A stretch of DNA of 64,000 nucleotides from assembly GCA_023439835.1 (NCBI GenBank), contig JAEXUW010000020.1, positions 62,001 to 126,000 of the forward strand, read 5' to 3'. Numbering within the stretch: the stretch's first letter is position 1; each line of letters begins with the position of its first letter. Shown piece after piece: positions 7,878-17,250 of the stretch. The notes beneath the pieces are model-generated. The model was not told where the DNA came from. It ran no database searches and worked only from the letters and a program-made list of their open reading frames with translations. The stretch comes from Bacillota bacterium (GTDB lineage Bacteria; Bacillota; Clostridia; Oscillospirales; Ruminococcaceae). A program made the translations under genes and the position numbers.

Positions 7878-9011
7878 ATGTTTAAAATTTTAAAAACAGA
7901 TAACAATGCCCGCAGGGGAGTTTTAAAAACAGCGCATGGTGAGATTCAGACACCGTTTTTCATGAATGTGGGAACAGCCGCCGCTATCAAGGGTGGAATT
8001 TCCTCAATTGACCTTGTTAATCTCAAATGCCAGATTGAGCTTTGCAATACCTATCACCTTCATTTAAGACCGGGTGATGAGATTATTAGAAAACTTGGTG
8101 GCATACAAAAGTTCATGAATTGGCACAAGCCGGTTTTAACAGACAGCGGCGGTTTTCAGGTGTTTTCTTTAGCCAAGCTTCGTAAAATTAAGGAGGAGGG
8201 AGTGTATTTTTCCTCTCATATAGACGGCAGAAAGATTTTTATGGGCCCAGAGGAAAGCATGAGAATTCAATCAAACCTTGCTTCAACTATTGCTATGGCG
8301 TTTGATGAATGTGTTGAAAATCCAAGCACACACGCTTATTCAAAGGCTTCATGCGAGAGGACGACACGCTGGTTAAAGCGCTGTCAGGCTGAAATGAGCC
8401 GTCTGAACTCACTTGACAATACGATTAATAAAGAGCAAAAGCTATTTGGGATAAATCAGGGATGTGTATATCCTGACCTTCGAATTGAGCATATGAAGGA
8501 GATTTCAGAGCTTGACCTTGAAGGTTATGCAATCGGAGGGCTCGCGGTTGGTGAACCGACTGAGATTATGTACGATATAATTGAACAGGTTGAGCCATTT
8601 ATGCCAAAAGATAAGCCACGATATCTTATGGGAGTGGGAACGCCGTCAAATTTAATTGAGGCGGTTTATCGTGGGATTGATATGTTTGACTGCGTAATGC
8701 CCTCAAGAAATGCAAGGCACGCAACAATATTCACCTGGCGTGGAATTATGCACGCAACAAACGCAAGATATGAGCTTGATGAGCGTCCGCTTGATGAGGA
8801 TTGCGACTGCCCGACCTGCCGTAATTTCTCAAGAGCATATATAAGACACCTTTTTAAAGCGAATGAACAGTTAGCGGGAAGGTTATGTGTTGAGCATAAT
8901 CTCTATTTCTATAATACCCTTATGGAGAGAATTCGAGATGCTCTTGACGGCGGAACATTTGAACAGTTCAGAAATGAATATTCGCCTCTTCTTTCCGGGA
9001 AATTACTTTAA
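7878..9011 (+). CDS. tgt: tRNA-guanine transglycosylase
   Basis: Tgt exchanges guanine 34 for preQ1 in tRNAs with GUN anticodons. The 377-residue protein has the catalytic Asp89 region LTDSGGFQVFSLAKLRKI, the second aspartate in GIDMFDCVMPSRNARH, the GGLAVGEP motif and the zinc site CDCPTC followed by a histidine (IRHLF). All residues expected in an active bacterial Tgt are present. It follows queA and a small membrane protein, and mntP follows 17 bases later. Confidence 0.97.
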   Translation: MFKILKTDNNARRGVLKTAHGEIQTPFFMNVGTAAAIKGGISSIDLVNLKCQIELCNTYHLHLRPGDEIIRKLGGIQKFMNWHKPVLTDSGGFQVFSLAKLRKIKEEGVYFSSHIDGRKIFMGPEESMRIQSNLASTIAMAFDECVENPSTHAYSKASCERTTRWLKRCQAEMSRLNSLDNTINKEQKLFGINQGCVYPDLRIEHMKEISELDLEGYAIGGLAVGEPTEIMYDIIEQVEPFMPKDKPRYLMGVGTPSNLIEAVYRGIDMFDCVMPSRNARHATIFTWRGIMHATNARYELDERPLDEDCDCPTCRNFSRAYIRHLFKANEQLAGRLCVEHNLYFYNTLMERIRDALDGGTFEQFRNEYSPLLSGKLL

Positions 9012-9028
9012 GACAGTGAGGGTTCTGA

Positions 9029-9604
9029 GTGAGTTATTTTGAGTTACTTCTTTTGGCGGTCGGGCTGTCTGCCGATGCTTTTGCGGTTTCTGTCACAAAC
9101 GGAATGTGCATGAAAAATGTTAAATTTGGTTGGACGCTGGCGATCGGCTTAACCTTCGGTCTTTTTCAGGGGGCAATGCCCGTTATAGGCTACGCCTTGG
9201 GAAGCCGTTTTACAAAGCACATTACAGCATACGACCATTATATAGCGCTTGTTCTTCTTTGCTTCATCGGCGGAAAAATGATATTTGAGGCGCTAAAAAA
9301 GAAGGATGAAAACTGCTGTAATATTAAATCAACTAAGCTTACATTCGGGGCGTTAATGCTTCAGGGCGTTGCGACCAGTATAGATGCGCTGGCGGTGGGC
9401 GTCAGCTTTGCCGCAATGAATGTTCATATAGTAAGCGCCGCGGCGTTTATCTGCTGCGTTACATTTGTTCTTAGCATAATTGCAGTTATGTTCGGGAAGA
9501 AATTCGGAACACTCCTTAATAACAAGGCTGAAATAATCGGCGGGATGATACTTATTTCAATCGGTGTGAAAATTTTTGTTGAACATACTTTTTTCGGTGG
9601 CTAA
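9029..9604 (+). CDS. mntP: Manganese efflux pump MntP
   Basis: MntP exports Mn2+ and protects against manganese excess. The 191-residue protein has six predicted membrane segments arranged as two repeated halves, each with the family motif: LSADAFAVSVTNG near the N-terminus and TSIDALAVGVSFA in the second half, both with the acidic residue needed for metal binding. GTG is the likely start, preceded by GTGAGGG. No manganese-responsive riboswitch can be seen in front; it seems to be read through from tgt. Confidence 0.93.
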   Translation: MSYFELLLLAVGLSADAFAVSVTNGMCMKNVKFGWTLAIGLTFGLFQGAMPVIGYALGSRFTKHITAYDHYIALVLLCFIGGKMIFEALKKKDENCCNIKSTKLTFGALMLQGVATSIDALAVGVSFAAMNVHIVSAAAFICCVTFVLSIIAVMFGKKFGTLLNNKAEIIGGMILISIGVKIFVEHTFFGG

Positions 9605-9642
9605 TAAAATTAACATATTATACATATTGACCATGGTGAATA

Positions 9643-9651
9643 TGGTATAAT
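9643..9651 (+). promoter_or_regulatory. Extended -10 promoter for the HAD phosphatase gene
   Basis: TGGTATAAT is a perfect extended -10 element. The start point would be near 9658, so the ATG at 9660 would be almost leaderless; this favours the TTG start at 9681. Confidence 0.6.
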
Positions 9652-9680
9652 AAATTTACATGTATTTAGGAAGTGAAAGC

Positions 9681-10328
9681 TTGAAAGCACTCGCTATTTT
9701 CGACCTTGACGGTACGCTTATAAATTCAATTGAGGACTTGGCGGACAGTATGAACGCCGCATTGTCAGATAACGGACTTGCCGTTCACAATGTGTCTGAT
9801 TATTACCGTTTTGTCGGTGACGGTGCTGCAAAGCTCATTGTCCGTGCAATTGGGGCTAATAATTATACCGATGAACTGGTTGTTAAGGTGAAATCAGACT
9901 TTGTCAGGCACTATTCAGAAAATGTTGTGAATAAGACCTTTGTTTATGACGGTGCAATTGAGCTTTTAATGAGTCTGAAGAAAAAAGGATATATGCTTGC
10001 CGTCGCTTCGAATAAGCCAGATGAGTTTATTTCTTATATAGTCACAAATTTGTTTGCTGATAAAACATTTGATTATATACGCGGCAATATTTCCGGCACA
10101 CCGCATAAGCCCGACCCGCAGATTGTGTTTGATATTATAAATAAGCTTAATGTGGAAAAAGATAATTGTTGTTTCGTCGGTGATTCCGGCGTTGATATTC
10201 TGACCGCAAAAAATGCCGGTATTAAATCTATCGGCTGTTTGTGGGGATACAGAAACAGAGAAGAGCTTGAAGGTGCCGGGGCTGATTATATTGTCGGGCA
10301 TCCTCTTGATATACTTGAAATTTTGTAA
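9681..10328 (+). CDS. HAD-superfamily phosphatase, phosphoglycolate phosphatase-like
   Basis: This protein of about 215 residues has HAD motif I as IFDLDGTLINS (nucleophile Asp8, Asp10), motif II as VASNKP and motif IV as FVGDSGVDI, with a helical cap between them. It is closest in style to Gph/PpaX phosphatases, but the substrate of such enzymes cannot be read from sequence. I take TTG at 9681 as start because AGGAAGTG lies nine bases upstream; an ATG at 9660 lies at the expected transcription start. A regulator and an acyl-CoA synthetase follow 17 bases later. Confidence 0.88.
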   Translation: MKALAIFDLDGTLINSIEDLADSMNAALSDNGLAVHNVSDYYRFVGDGAAKLIVRAIGANNYTDELVVKVKSDFVRHYSENVVNKTFVYDGAIELLMSLKKKGYMLAVASNKPDEFISYIVTNLFADKTFDYIRGNISGTPHKPDPQIVFDIINKLNVEKDNCCFVGDSGVDILTAKNAGIKSIGCLWGYRNREELEGAGADYIVGHPLDILEIL

Positions 10329-10345
10329 TAAGGAGAGGGATAGGA

Positions 10346-10912
10346 ATGGATTATAGCATTAAGGAGGTCGCACAGCGACTTCGGGGACTTCGTGAAACAC
10401 TGAATTTTTCTGTCGATGAATTTTGTCAGAAAACCGGTGTGACTGTTGAGGAGTATGAAAAAATTGAGAACGGGGAAAAGGATTTTTCCATTACCTTTTT
10501 GTATAAGTGCGCCGAGATTTTTGATGTTGAGCTAATTGAAATATTAACGGGAACAGCCCCTAAGCTATCAACCTATTCAATTGTGAGAAAAGGGCAGGGC
10601 CTCCCCATTGAAAGACGTGAGAGGTTTGAATATCAGCATCTTGCTTATCTTTTCAAGGACAAGAGCATTGAGCCTCTTATTGTAAAAGCACCCTATGATA
10701 TTGACGATAAAAACAAGCCTATTAAGCTTTCTGTCCACGACGGACAGGAATTTGACTTCATTTTGAAGGGGAGCCTTAAATTCGTTATAGGAAGCCACAC
10801 AGAAATCCTAAACGAAGGTGACGCAGTCTATTATGACTCAAACACTCCCCACGGAATGATAGCATCGGGAAATGCCGACTGTGAATTCATGGCTGTATTA
10901 ATAAAAAAGTAA
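10346..10912 (+). CDS. XRE-family regulator with C-terminal cupin domain
   Basis: The 188-residue protein has an N-terminal helix-turn-helix of the lambda-repressor type (about residues 5-65, with TGVTVEEYEKIENGEKDFSI) and a C-terminal cupin_2 barrel (about 115-186, ending YDSNTPHGMIASG). Such regulators use the cupin to sense a small metabolite. It lies directly before an AMP-binding acyl-CoA synthetase with a 16-base gap, so it probably regulates that gene and senses its substrate or product; this is inference from context. GGAG in AAGGAGAGGG gives a strong ribosome-binding site. Confidence 0.92.
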   Translation: MDYSIKEVAQRLRGLRETLNFSVDEFCQKTGVTVEEYEKIENGEKDFSITFLYKCAEIFDVELIEILTGTAPKLSTYSIVRKGQGLPIERRERFEYQHLAYLFKDKSIEPLIVKAPYDIDDKNKPIKLSVHDGQEFDFILKGSLKFVIGSHTEILNEGDAVYYDSNTPHGMIASGNADCEFMAVLIKK

Positions 10913-10928
10913 CGGAGGCTTGTTAAAA

Positions 10929-12584
10929 ATGAAGGACTTGCATAAACAATACTGTATCGAGGGATATGATGAAAAGGGAATAATAAGTGAATTTGATATA
11001 AAATGCCCCGACAATTTCAATTTTGCTTTTGATGTAATTGATGTTATAGGGAAAAATGAGCCTGATAAGCGTGCTATTGTATGGATTAATGAAGAGGGGG
11101 AGGAGCACAGCTTCACTTATTCTGAGCTTATGAAAAAGAGCAATCAGGTCGCAAATATGCTTTTAGCTCACGGCGTCAAAAAAGGCGACAAGGTTCTTTG
11201 TGTATTAAAAAGGCATTATCAGTTCTGGTTTGTGACAATGGCACTTTGCAAAATCGGTGCAGTGCTTATTCCAGCGACAAATCAGCTAATGGTTAAGGAT
11301 TTTGTATATCGTTTTGGCGCAGCGCATGTTAAATATCTTATAGCAACCGCCGACGGTGATGTTACCGCTCATGCTGAGGAGGCTATGCTTGAGTATAAGG
11401 AGATTGCCGAGCGTTTTATTGTCAGAGGTGAAAAGGACGGTTGGGTTTCTTTTGACAGCGAGATTGAAAAATATCCCGACACTCTTGAAAGAATTGAAAA
11501 TCATGTTGATGATGATATGCTTTTATATTTTACATCGGGAACAACAGGCTATCCGAAAATGGTAATGCACAGTCAGTATTACACATTAGCACATCTTGCC
11601 ACTGCTAAGCACTGGCACAAGCTTGATGATACAAGCCTTCACCTCACAATATCTGAATCCGGCTGGGGAAAATGTATGTGGGGAAAAATGTACGGTCAGT
11701 TTCTCATGGCTGCAACGATTTTCGTATATGACTTCAACCGCTTTGACCCAAAGGATATGCTTCAGAAAATGCAGGATTATAAGATTACTTCTTTCTGTGC
11801 ACCGCCAACAATGTTCCGCTTTTTCATTAAAGAGGGTATCGAAAACTATGATTTATCAAATCTGAAGTACGCAACAATAGCAGGCGAGGCATTAAATCCT
11901 GAGGTATTCAAAAAATTCTATGAATTTACCGGATTAAAGCTGATGGAGGGCTTTGGGCAGACTGAAACGGTTCTTCTTGTGGCAAACACACCGGGGATGG
12001 AGCCTAAACCAGGCTCAATGGGAAGACCTATGCCACTTTTCAATGTTGATATAGTTGATGATAGTGGAAATTCACTAGCTGTCGGTGAGGTTGGAGAAAT
12101 AGTAGTAAGAACAGACGGTCAAAAGCACAAGGGAATGTTCAAACATTATTATAATGACCCCGAAGGAACAAACAGGGCTTGGCATGACAATATTTATCAT
12201 ACCGGCGATACAGCATGGAAGGATGAGGACGGCTATTTATGGTATGTCGGACGTACCGACGACCTTATTAAGTCATCAGGCTATCGCATCGGCCCTTTTG
12301 AAATTGAAAGCGTTTTGATGGAGCATGCTTCTGTTTTAGAGGTTGCGGTAACAGGCGTTCCCGACCCTGTAAGAGGACAGATTGTCAAGGCGACTATCGT
12401 GCTTTCAAAGGAATACAAGGATAAGGGCAACGATGAGCTGAAAAAAGAGCTTCAGGAATATGTTAAGAATGCAACTGCACCATATAAATATCCGAGAATT
12501 ATTGAATTTGTTAACGAGCTTCCTAAAACTATCAGCGGAAAAATTCGTCGTGTTGAAATCAGAAACAGCGGGAACAATCAGTAG
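10929..12584 (+). CDS. AMP-binding acyl-CoA synthetase
   Basis: This 551-residue ANL-superfamily ligase activates a carboxylic acid to an acyl-adenylate and then a CoA thioester. The A3 P-loop YFTSGTTGYPK is at about residues 200-210. GEALNPEVFKKF and MEGFGQTETVLLV follow, and the C-terminal catalytic lysine is in PKTISGKIRR. The sequence resembles the medium-chain/aromatic acyl-CoA synthetase branch, but the substrate is unknown. GGAGG sits ten bases before the ATG at 10929; an in-frame TTG at 10920 is too close to it. Paired with the XRE-cupin regulator upstream. Confidence 0.92.
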   Translation: MKDLHKQYCIEGYDEKGIISEFDIKCPDNFNFAFDVIDVIGKNEPDKRAIVWINEEGEEHSFTYSELMKKSNQVANMLLAHGVKKGDKVLCVLKRHYQFWFVTMALCKIGAVLIPATNQLMVKDFVYRFGAAHVKYLIATADGDVTAHAEEAMLEYKEIAERFIVRGEKDGWVSFDSEIEKYPDTLERIENHVDDDMLLYFTSGTTGYPKMVMHSQYYTLAHLATAKHWHKLDDTSLHLTISESGWGKCMWGKMYGQFLMAATIFVYDFNRFDPKDMLQKMQDYKITSFCAPPTMFRFFIKEGIENYDLSNLKYATIAGEALNPEVFKKFYEFTGLKLMEGFGQTETVLLVANTPGMEPKPGSMGRPMPLFNVDIVDDSGNSLAVGEVGEIVVRTDGQKHKGMFKHYYNDPEGTNRAWHDNIYHTGDTAWKDEDGYLWYVGRTDDLIKSSGYRIGPFEIESVLMEHASVLEVAVTGVPDPVRGQIVKATIVLSKEYKDKGNDELKKELQEYVKNATAPYKYPRIIEFVNELPKTISGKIRRVEIRNSGNNQ

Positions 12585-12607
12585 CCTGTTGCTAAAAAGG
12601 AATTAAA

Positions 12608-13522
12608 ATGGATAAAAAAGAGCGTTTTCACAAAGGTGAAAACAAGAGCAAGCAAAAAGCGGTGGAACTGACAGTGACCGAGGCTTCGGGGCTTATGGAT
12701 TTTCTATTGAACAATCTGAAAAAACAGTCCCGAAACAACATAAAATCCCTTCTTAAATATAAGGAGGTTTTTGTGGACGGCAGGGCGGTTTCGCAGTTTG
12801 ACTATTCTCTCAAGCCGGGGCAGAAAATTAGGATTGTCCGCTCTCTTAACAGATATGAGGATGAAATCCCCATGCTTGATATAATTTTTGAGAATGATGA
12901 GATTATTGTCATTAATAAGCCGTCGGGGCTTCTTTCAATTGCTACTGAAAAAGAGAAGGTTATGACAGCTTATCATTTGATGACCGAATATGTCAAGCTG
13001 AATAATCCGCAGGGAAGAATTTTTGTTGTTCATCGTCTTGACAGGGATACCTCAGGGGTTTTAATGGCTGCAAAAACAGAAAGCATGAAGCTTGCCTTAC
13101 AGGATAACTGGGAGGAGCTTGTCACTCAGCGCCGTTATCATGCCGTTGTTGAGGGGAAATTGTCACAGAAGAGCGGTACTATCACCTCATGGCTTAAAGA
13201 AACAAAAACCATGCTTGTTTATTCATCAGAAACGGATGGCGATGGACTAAAAGCTATCACAAAGTATGAGGTTATCGGTGAGAATGATGAATATTCGCTT
13301 CTTGATATTCAGCTTGAAACGGGACGAAAAAATCAAATTCGTGTTCATATGAAGGAGATGGGGAACAGTGTAGCCGGTGATAAAAAATACGGCGCGCGGT
13401 CTAATCCGATAAAACGTCTTGCGCTTCACTCTTACAGGCTTGAGCTGAAGCACCCTTTCAGCGGTGAGCTGATGTGTTTTGAAGCAAAAACCCCAAAATG
13501 CTTTAGAGCGGTTGTCAAATAA
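12608..13522 (+). CDS. RluA-family pseudouridine synthase
   Basis: The 304-residue protein has an N-terminal S4-like RNA-binding domain (about residues 20-80, VFVDGRAVSQFDYSLKPG) and the pseudouridine synthase domain with the catalytic aspartate in VVHRLDRDTSGV and the late motif GRKNQIRVHM. RluC/RluD-type enzymes modify 23S rRNA; the exact target uridine cannot be assigned. It follows the acyl-CoA synthetase by 23 bases and ends before a strong terminator. Confidence 0.93.
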   Translation: MDKKERFHKGENKSKQKAVELTVTEASGLMDFLLNNLKKQSRNNIKSLLKYKEVFVDGRAVSQFDYSLKPGQKIRIVRSLNRYEDEIPMLDIIFENDEIIVINKPSGLLSIATEKEKVMTAYHLMTEYVKLNNPQGRIFVVHRLDRDTSGVLMAAKTESMKLALQDNWEELVTQRRYHAVVEGKLSQKSGTITSWLKETKTMLVYSSETDGDGLKAITKYEVIGENDEYSLLDIQLETGRKNQIRVHMKEMGNSVAGDKKYGARSNPIKRLALHSYRLELKHPFSGELMCFEAKTPKCFRAVVK

Positions 13523-13551
13523 TCGCCTTACATTATTATTAATTTGTTAAT

Positions 13552-13598
13552 ATTATGCACTATAACCAGTAATTTTGGTTATGTGCATAATTTTTTTT
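13552..13598 (+). terminator. Intrinsic terminator
   Basis: ATTATGCAC pairs with GTGCATAAT and, inside it, ATAACC with GGTTAT; eight T residues follow. It separates the pseudouridine synthase gene from the heat-shock operon. Confidence 0.9.
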
Positions 13599-13620
13599 AC
13601 AATAAAATTAGCAATCCCTC

Positions 13621-13649
13621 TTGACAAGTGCTAAAAATAGTGTTAAATT
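13621..13649 (+). promoter_or_regulatory. Sigma-A promoter of the hrcA operon
   Basis: TTGACA and TAAATT are separated by 17 bases. The start point would be about 13656, within the CIRCE element. Confidence 0.85.
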
Positions 13650-13653
13650 GTTA

Positions 13654-13680
13654 TTAGCACTCAAACATATCGAGTGCTAA
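13654..13680 (+). promoter_or_regulatory. CIRCE operator (HrcA binding site)
   Basis: TTAGCACTC-N9-GAGTGCTAA is a perfect match to the CIRCE consensus. It overlaps the transcription start, so HrcA bound here would block hrcA-grpE-dnaK-dnaJ transcription until heat shock. Confidence 0.98.
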
Positions 13681-13714
13681 CGAGAACATAGCAATCATTT
13701 CGGGGGTGAAAGCT

Positions 13715-14731
13715 GTGGATGATAGAAAGCTTAAAATACTTGCGGCAATAGTTGAAGACTATATTGTCACGGGTGAACCGGTCGGTTCAAAGTCAATAAT
13801 GAATCTGCCTGAAATTAATGTTTCGGCGGCAACAATCAGAAACGAGATGTCTGCGCTTGAACAGCTGGGCTATCTTGAGCAACCGCATACCTCAGCGGGA
13901 AGAATCCCGACTTTCAGTGGCTTTCGGCTCTATGTCGATAAACTGATGTCAAAGAATCCGCTGTCTGATGAAGAAAAAAATGCAATAGACAGCATGCTTG
14001 ATTTCGACGGAATGGGCGAGGATGCAATTGTCCAGAAGGCATCATATGCGCTTGCTGAGCTAACAAAGTGCGCTGCTCTAGTGACAAATCATTCGCCGAA
14101 ATTCTCAGTTATAACAAAGGTTGAGGTTATTCCGACAGGAAAACGGCTGTATGTTCTTCTTCTCATTACATCAAGCGGTAATATTAAGAATAAGGTTTGC
14201 CGGCTGGAGTTTGATTTGACTGATGAACAGCTGGAGTTTTTCACCAATTATATGCGTGAAAATCTAGAGGGCATTTCTTTGGAAACTATATCGGATGAAC
14301 TGATGGAACAGCTCTCAATGGCAATGGGAACCTATATGATGACGCTTTCACCGCTTGTGACAGGGTTATGTGAGATTTCGAAGGATCTTTTGTCTAGCGA
14401 CCTGGTTTTAAAGGGCGAAAAAAACCTGTTAACCTGTAAAGAGTTTAATCAGAATGAAATAATCAGCTTTTTAGAAAACAAGAATGAATTCAAAAAGCTT
14501 CTTGATATGAGTTTTTCAGGCTTGTCGGTTATTTTTTCTGAAGAGGCTGACAAATTTGTAATAAATAATTCGAGTATTATAGCGTCGCCTTTTTCAAAAG
14601 GCGGAAAAACGGCAGGAACCTTAGGAGTTCTCGGCCCTATGAGGATAGATTATTCAAAGATTATCCCATATATTGAATATTTCACTCAAAAGATAACGGA
14701 TTTTCTTTCAGATGAGGAAGAGGATGATTAA
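13715..14731 (+). CDS. hrcA: Heat-inducible transcription repressor HrcA
   Basis: HrcA represses class I heat-shock genes by binding CIRCE and is kept active by GroEL. The protein of 338 residues has the N-terminal winged helix (VSAATIRNEMSALEQLGYLEQPHTSAGRIPT) and the family's C-terminal GAF-like part, ending in LGVLGPMRIDYSKIIPYIEY. GTG at 13715 is chosen as start because GGGGGTG lies six bases upstream and the resulting MDDRKLKIL matches the family's start; an in-frame GTG at 13706 lies within that ribosome-binding site. The gene represses its own operon through the CIRCE just upstream. Confidence 0.96.
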   Translation: MDDRKLKILAAIVEDYIVTGEPVGSKSIMNLPEINVSAATIRNEMSALEQLGYLEQPHTSAGRIPTFSGFRLYVDKLMSKNPLSDEEKNAIDSMLDFDGMGEDAIVQKASYALAELTKCAALVTNHSPKFSVITKVEVIPTGKRLYVLLLITSSGNIKNKVCRLEFDLTDEQLEFFTNYMRENLEGISLETISDELMEQLSMAMGTYMMTLSPLVTGLCEISKDLLSSDLVLKGEKNLLTCKEFNQNEIISFLENKNEFKKLLDMSFSGLSVIFSEEADKFVINNSSIIASPFSKGGKTAGTLGVLGPMRIDYSKIIPYIEYFTQKITDFLSDEEEDD

Positions 14732-14753
14732 ACAGAAAGGCGGAAAGCTATTC

Positions 14754-15299
14754 ATGAGCAAAAAAGAGAAAAACATTGATAAAAATATTACAGAGGGTGT
14801 GGCAGAGAAAGATATCCCCGAAAATATTGAAGATGCTGCAGTTTCTGATAATATAGATAATGAGGTAACAAAGCTTCAAGATGAGATTTTAGAGGAAAAG
14901 AACAAATATTTAAGACTTATGGCTGAATACGACAATTTTAGAAAACGGTCAGCTAAGGAAAAGCTTGAAAGCTTCGGCGATGCGAGTGCGAAAATATTGA
15001 GTGACATACTCCCCGTGTATGACAATTTTGAAAGAGCACTTGCGTGTGAATGCGGTGATGAAAGCTTCAAAAAAGGCGTTGATATGATATTCTCACAGTT
15101 TTCTGATTATCTAAAAAAACAAGGCGTCGAGATAATTGACCCTCTTGGCGAAGAGTTCAACCCCGAAACGGCACAGGCGGTAAATCAGATTCAGGATGAT
15201 AATTTAGGCGAGAATATTGTGGCACAGGTATTTCAGAAGGGTTACAAACTTGGCGATAGAATCATAAGATATGCAATGGTAGTAGTGGCAAACCCATAG
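14754..15299 (+). CDS. grpE: Nucleotide exchange factor GrpE
   Basis: GrpE releases ADP from DnaK. The 181-residue protein has an acidic N-terminus, a long coiled-coil helix (about residues 45-80) containing YLRLMAEYDNFRKRS, and the C-terminal beta-wing domain with GVEIIDPLGEEFNPE and VFQKGYKLGDRIIRYAMVVV. ATG at 14754 with AGGCGG upstream is the likely start; in-frame ATG at 14724 lies inside the end of hrcA. It stands in the usual hrcA-grpE-dnaK order. Confidence 0.96.
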   Translation: MSKKEKNIDKNITEGVAEKDIPENIEDAAVSDNIDNEVTKLQDEILEEKNKYLRLMAEYDNFRKRSAKEKLESFGDASAKILSDILPVYDNFERALACECGDESFKKGVDMIFSQFSDYLKKQGVEIIDPLGEEFNPETAQAVNQIQDDNLGENIVAQVFQKGYKLGDRIIRYAMVVVANP

Positions 15300-15338
15300 T
15301 ACAGAAAACAACTAGTTATATATAAAGGAGAGGTAATT

Positions 15339-17156
15339 ATGAGCAAAATTATTGGAATTGACTTAGGTACAACAAACTCTTGCGTTGCAGTTATGGAGGG
15401 CGGAGAAGCGGTTGTTATTGCGAACACTGAAGGAGCAAGAACAACCCCGTCTGTTGTCGGCGTGTCTAAAAACGGTGACAGACTTGTCGGTCAGGTTGCA
15501 AAAAGACAGGCAGTAACAAATTATGACAATACGATTATATCGATAAAGCGTCATATGGGAACGGATTTTAAGGCTCAGATGGGCGGAAAAACATATACCC
15601 CACAGGAAATATCCGCTATGATTCTTCAGAAGCTCAAGGCTGACGCTGAAAGCTATTTAGGCGAAAAGGTTACGGAGGCGGTTATTACTGTTCCCGCATA
15701 CTTTACCGACGCTCAGAGACAGGCAACAAAGGATGCCGGTCAGATTGCCGGACTCACAGTAAAGAGAATTATCAACGAGCCGACAGCTGCCGCTCTTGCA
15801 TATGGAATTGACAAGGAGCAGGACCAGAAAATCATGGTTTATGACCTTGGGGGAGGAACCTTTGACGTTTCTATCATCGAAATGGGTGACGGAGTTCAAG
15901 AGGTTTTGGCAACAGCCGGAAACAACCGTTTAGGTGGTGACGATTTCGACCAGCGTGTTATTGATTGGCTTGTCGCAGAATTCAAGAAGTCAGAGGGTAT
16001 TGACCTTTCATCAGATAAAATGGCAATGCAGAGGCTTAAAGAAGCTGCTGAAAAAGCGAAGATTGAGCTTTCTTCAACACCTTCAAGCTCTATCAGCCTG
16101 CCGTTTATCACTGCTGATGCAACAGGGCCAAAGCACCTTGAAACTACTCTTTCAAAGGCTAAATTTGATGAGCTTACACATGACCTTGTCGAAGCAACAA
16201 TGGGACCTGTAAGACAGGCAATGTCAGATGCAGGGCTTTCACCGTCAGACCTTCACAAGATTCTTTTGGTCGGTGGCTCAACAAGAATTCCGGCTGTACA
16301 AGAGGCTGTCAAGAGCTATATGGGAAAAGATCCCTTCAAGGGCATCAATCCAGATGAATGTGTTGCACTCGGTGCTGCTCTTCAAGGTGGAGTTTTAAGC
16401 GGCGACGTTAAGGGACTTCTTCTTCTAGACGTTACGCCACTTTCTCTCGGACTTGAAACAATGGGCGGAGTATGCACAAAGATTATTGAAAGAAACACAA
16501 CTATTCCTACAAAAAAATCACAGGTATTCTCCACAGCCGCCGACAATCAGACTGCTGTTGATATAAATGTACTTCAGGGTGAGCGTGAATTCGCCAAGGA
16601 TAATAAGCAGCTCGGTATGTTCCGACTTGACGGTATTGCACCCGCACCGAGAGGAATTCCTCAGATTGAGGTTACCTTTGATATTGACGCCAACGGAATT
16701 GTTCACGTTTCGGCGAAGGATTTGGGAACAGGTAAAACTCAGAATATCACAATTACTTCCTCGACAAATATGTCTAAGGACGATATTGAAAACGCTGTTA
16801 AGAACGCTGAACAGTTTGCCGCTGAGGACAAGAAGAAGCGTGAAGAGGTTGATGCAAGAAACGCAGCAGACAGCATGGTGTTCCAGTGTGAAAAATCACT
16901 CGGTGAATTTGGTGATAAGGTTTCAGCTGAGGACAAAACCGCTTGTCAGGAGAAGATTGACGCTTTGAAGGAAGCTTTAAAGGGCACAGACATTGAAGTT
17001 ATCAAATCCAAGCAAAAAGAACTTGAAACAGTATTTCAGGGGATTGCGACAAAGGTTTATCAGGCGGCGGCACAGGCACAGCAGACCGCGCAGGAGGATT
17101 CGTCAACTAAAAAAGATGATGACGTTATCGACGCCGATTTCACCGACGCAGAGTAA
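15339..17156 (+). CDS. dnaK: Molecular chaperone DnaK (Hsp70)
   Basis: The 605-residue Hsp70 begins IGIDLGTTNSCVAVMEGG and carries the phosphate 2 motif VYDLGGGTFDVSI, the adenosine motif ILLVGGSTRIPAVQE and a substrate-binding domain with the linker LLLLDVTPLSLGLETMGG. The C-terminal tail is acidic and ends in DDDVIDADFTDAE, as usual. The N-terminal half lacks the roughly 24-residue insertion of Proteobacterial DnaK, as in other Gram-positives. AAAGGAGAGG precedes the ATG. Controlled by CIRCE/HrcA as part of hrcA-grpE-dnaK-dnaJ. Confidence 0.98.
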   Translation: MSKIIGIDLGTTNSCVAVMEGGEAVVIANTEGARTTPSVVGVSKNGDRLVGQVAKRQAVTNYDNTIISIKRHMGTDFKAQMGGKTYTPQEISAMILQKLKADAESYLGEKVTEAVITVPAYFTDAQRQATKDAGQIAGLTVKRIINEPTAAALAYGIDKEQDQKIMVYDLGGGTFDVSIIEMGDGVQEVLATAGNNRLGGDDFDQRVIDWLVAEFKKSEGIDLSSDKMAMQRLKEAAEKAKIELSSTPSSSISLPFITADATGPKHLETTLSKAKFDELTHDLVEATMGPVRQAMSDAGLSPSDLHKILLVGGSTRIPAVQEAVKSYMGKDPFKGINPDECVALGAALQGGVLSGDVKGLLLLDVTPLSLGLETMGGVCTKIIERNTTIPTKKSQVFSTAADNQTAVDINVLQGEREFAKDNKQLGMFRLDGIAPAPRGIPQIEVTFDIDANGIVHVSAKDLGTGKTQNITITSSTNMSKDDIENAVKNAEQFAAEDKKKREEVDARNAADSMVFQCEKSLGEFGDKVSAEDKTACQEKIDALKEALKGTDIEVIKSKQKELETVFQGIATKVYQAAAQAQQTAQEDSSTKKDDDVIDADFTDAE

Positions 17157-17178
17157 TGTATCCTATAAAACCGGAAAA

Positions 17179-17250
17179 AGGGTGGAGATTTCTCCGCCCT
17201 GCTTTCGGGTAATGCGTGTTATCTGTAAAAAAGAGGGCAGAAGCCTGCCC
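17179..17250 (+). other. Two hairpins in the dnaK-dnaJ spacer
   Basis: At 17179-17200 AGGGTGGAGA pairs with TCTCCGCCCT (10 bp, one G-T pair). At 17235-17250 GGGCAG pairs with CTGCCC over AAGC. Neither has a T-run, so they are more likely RNA processing or stability elements, perhaps lowering dnaJ relative to dnaK, than terminators. Confidence 0.55.
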
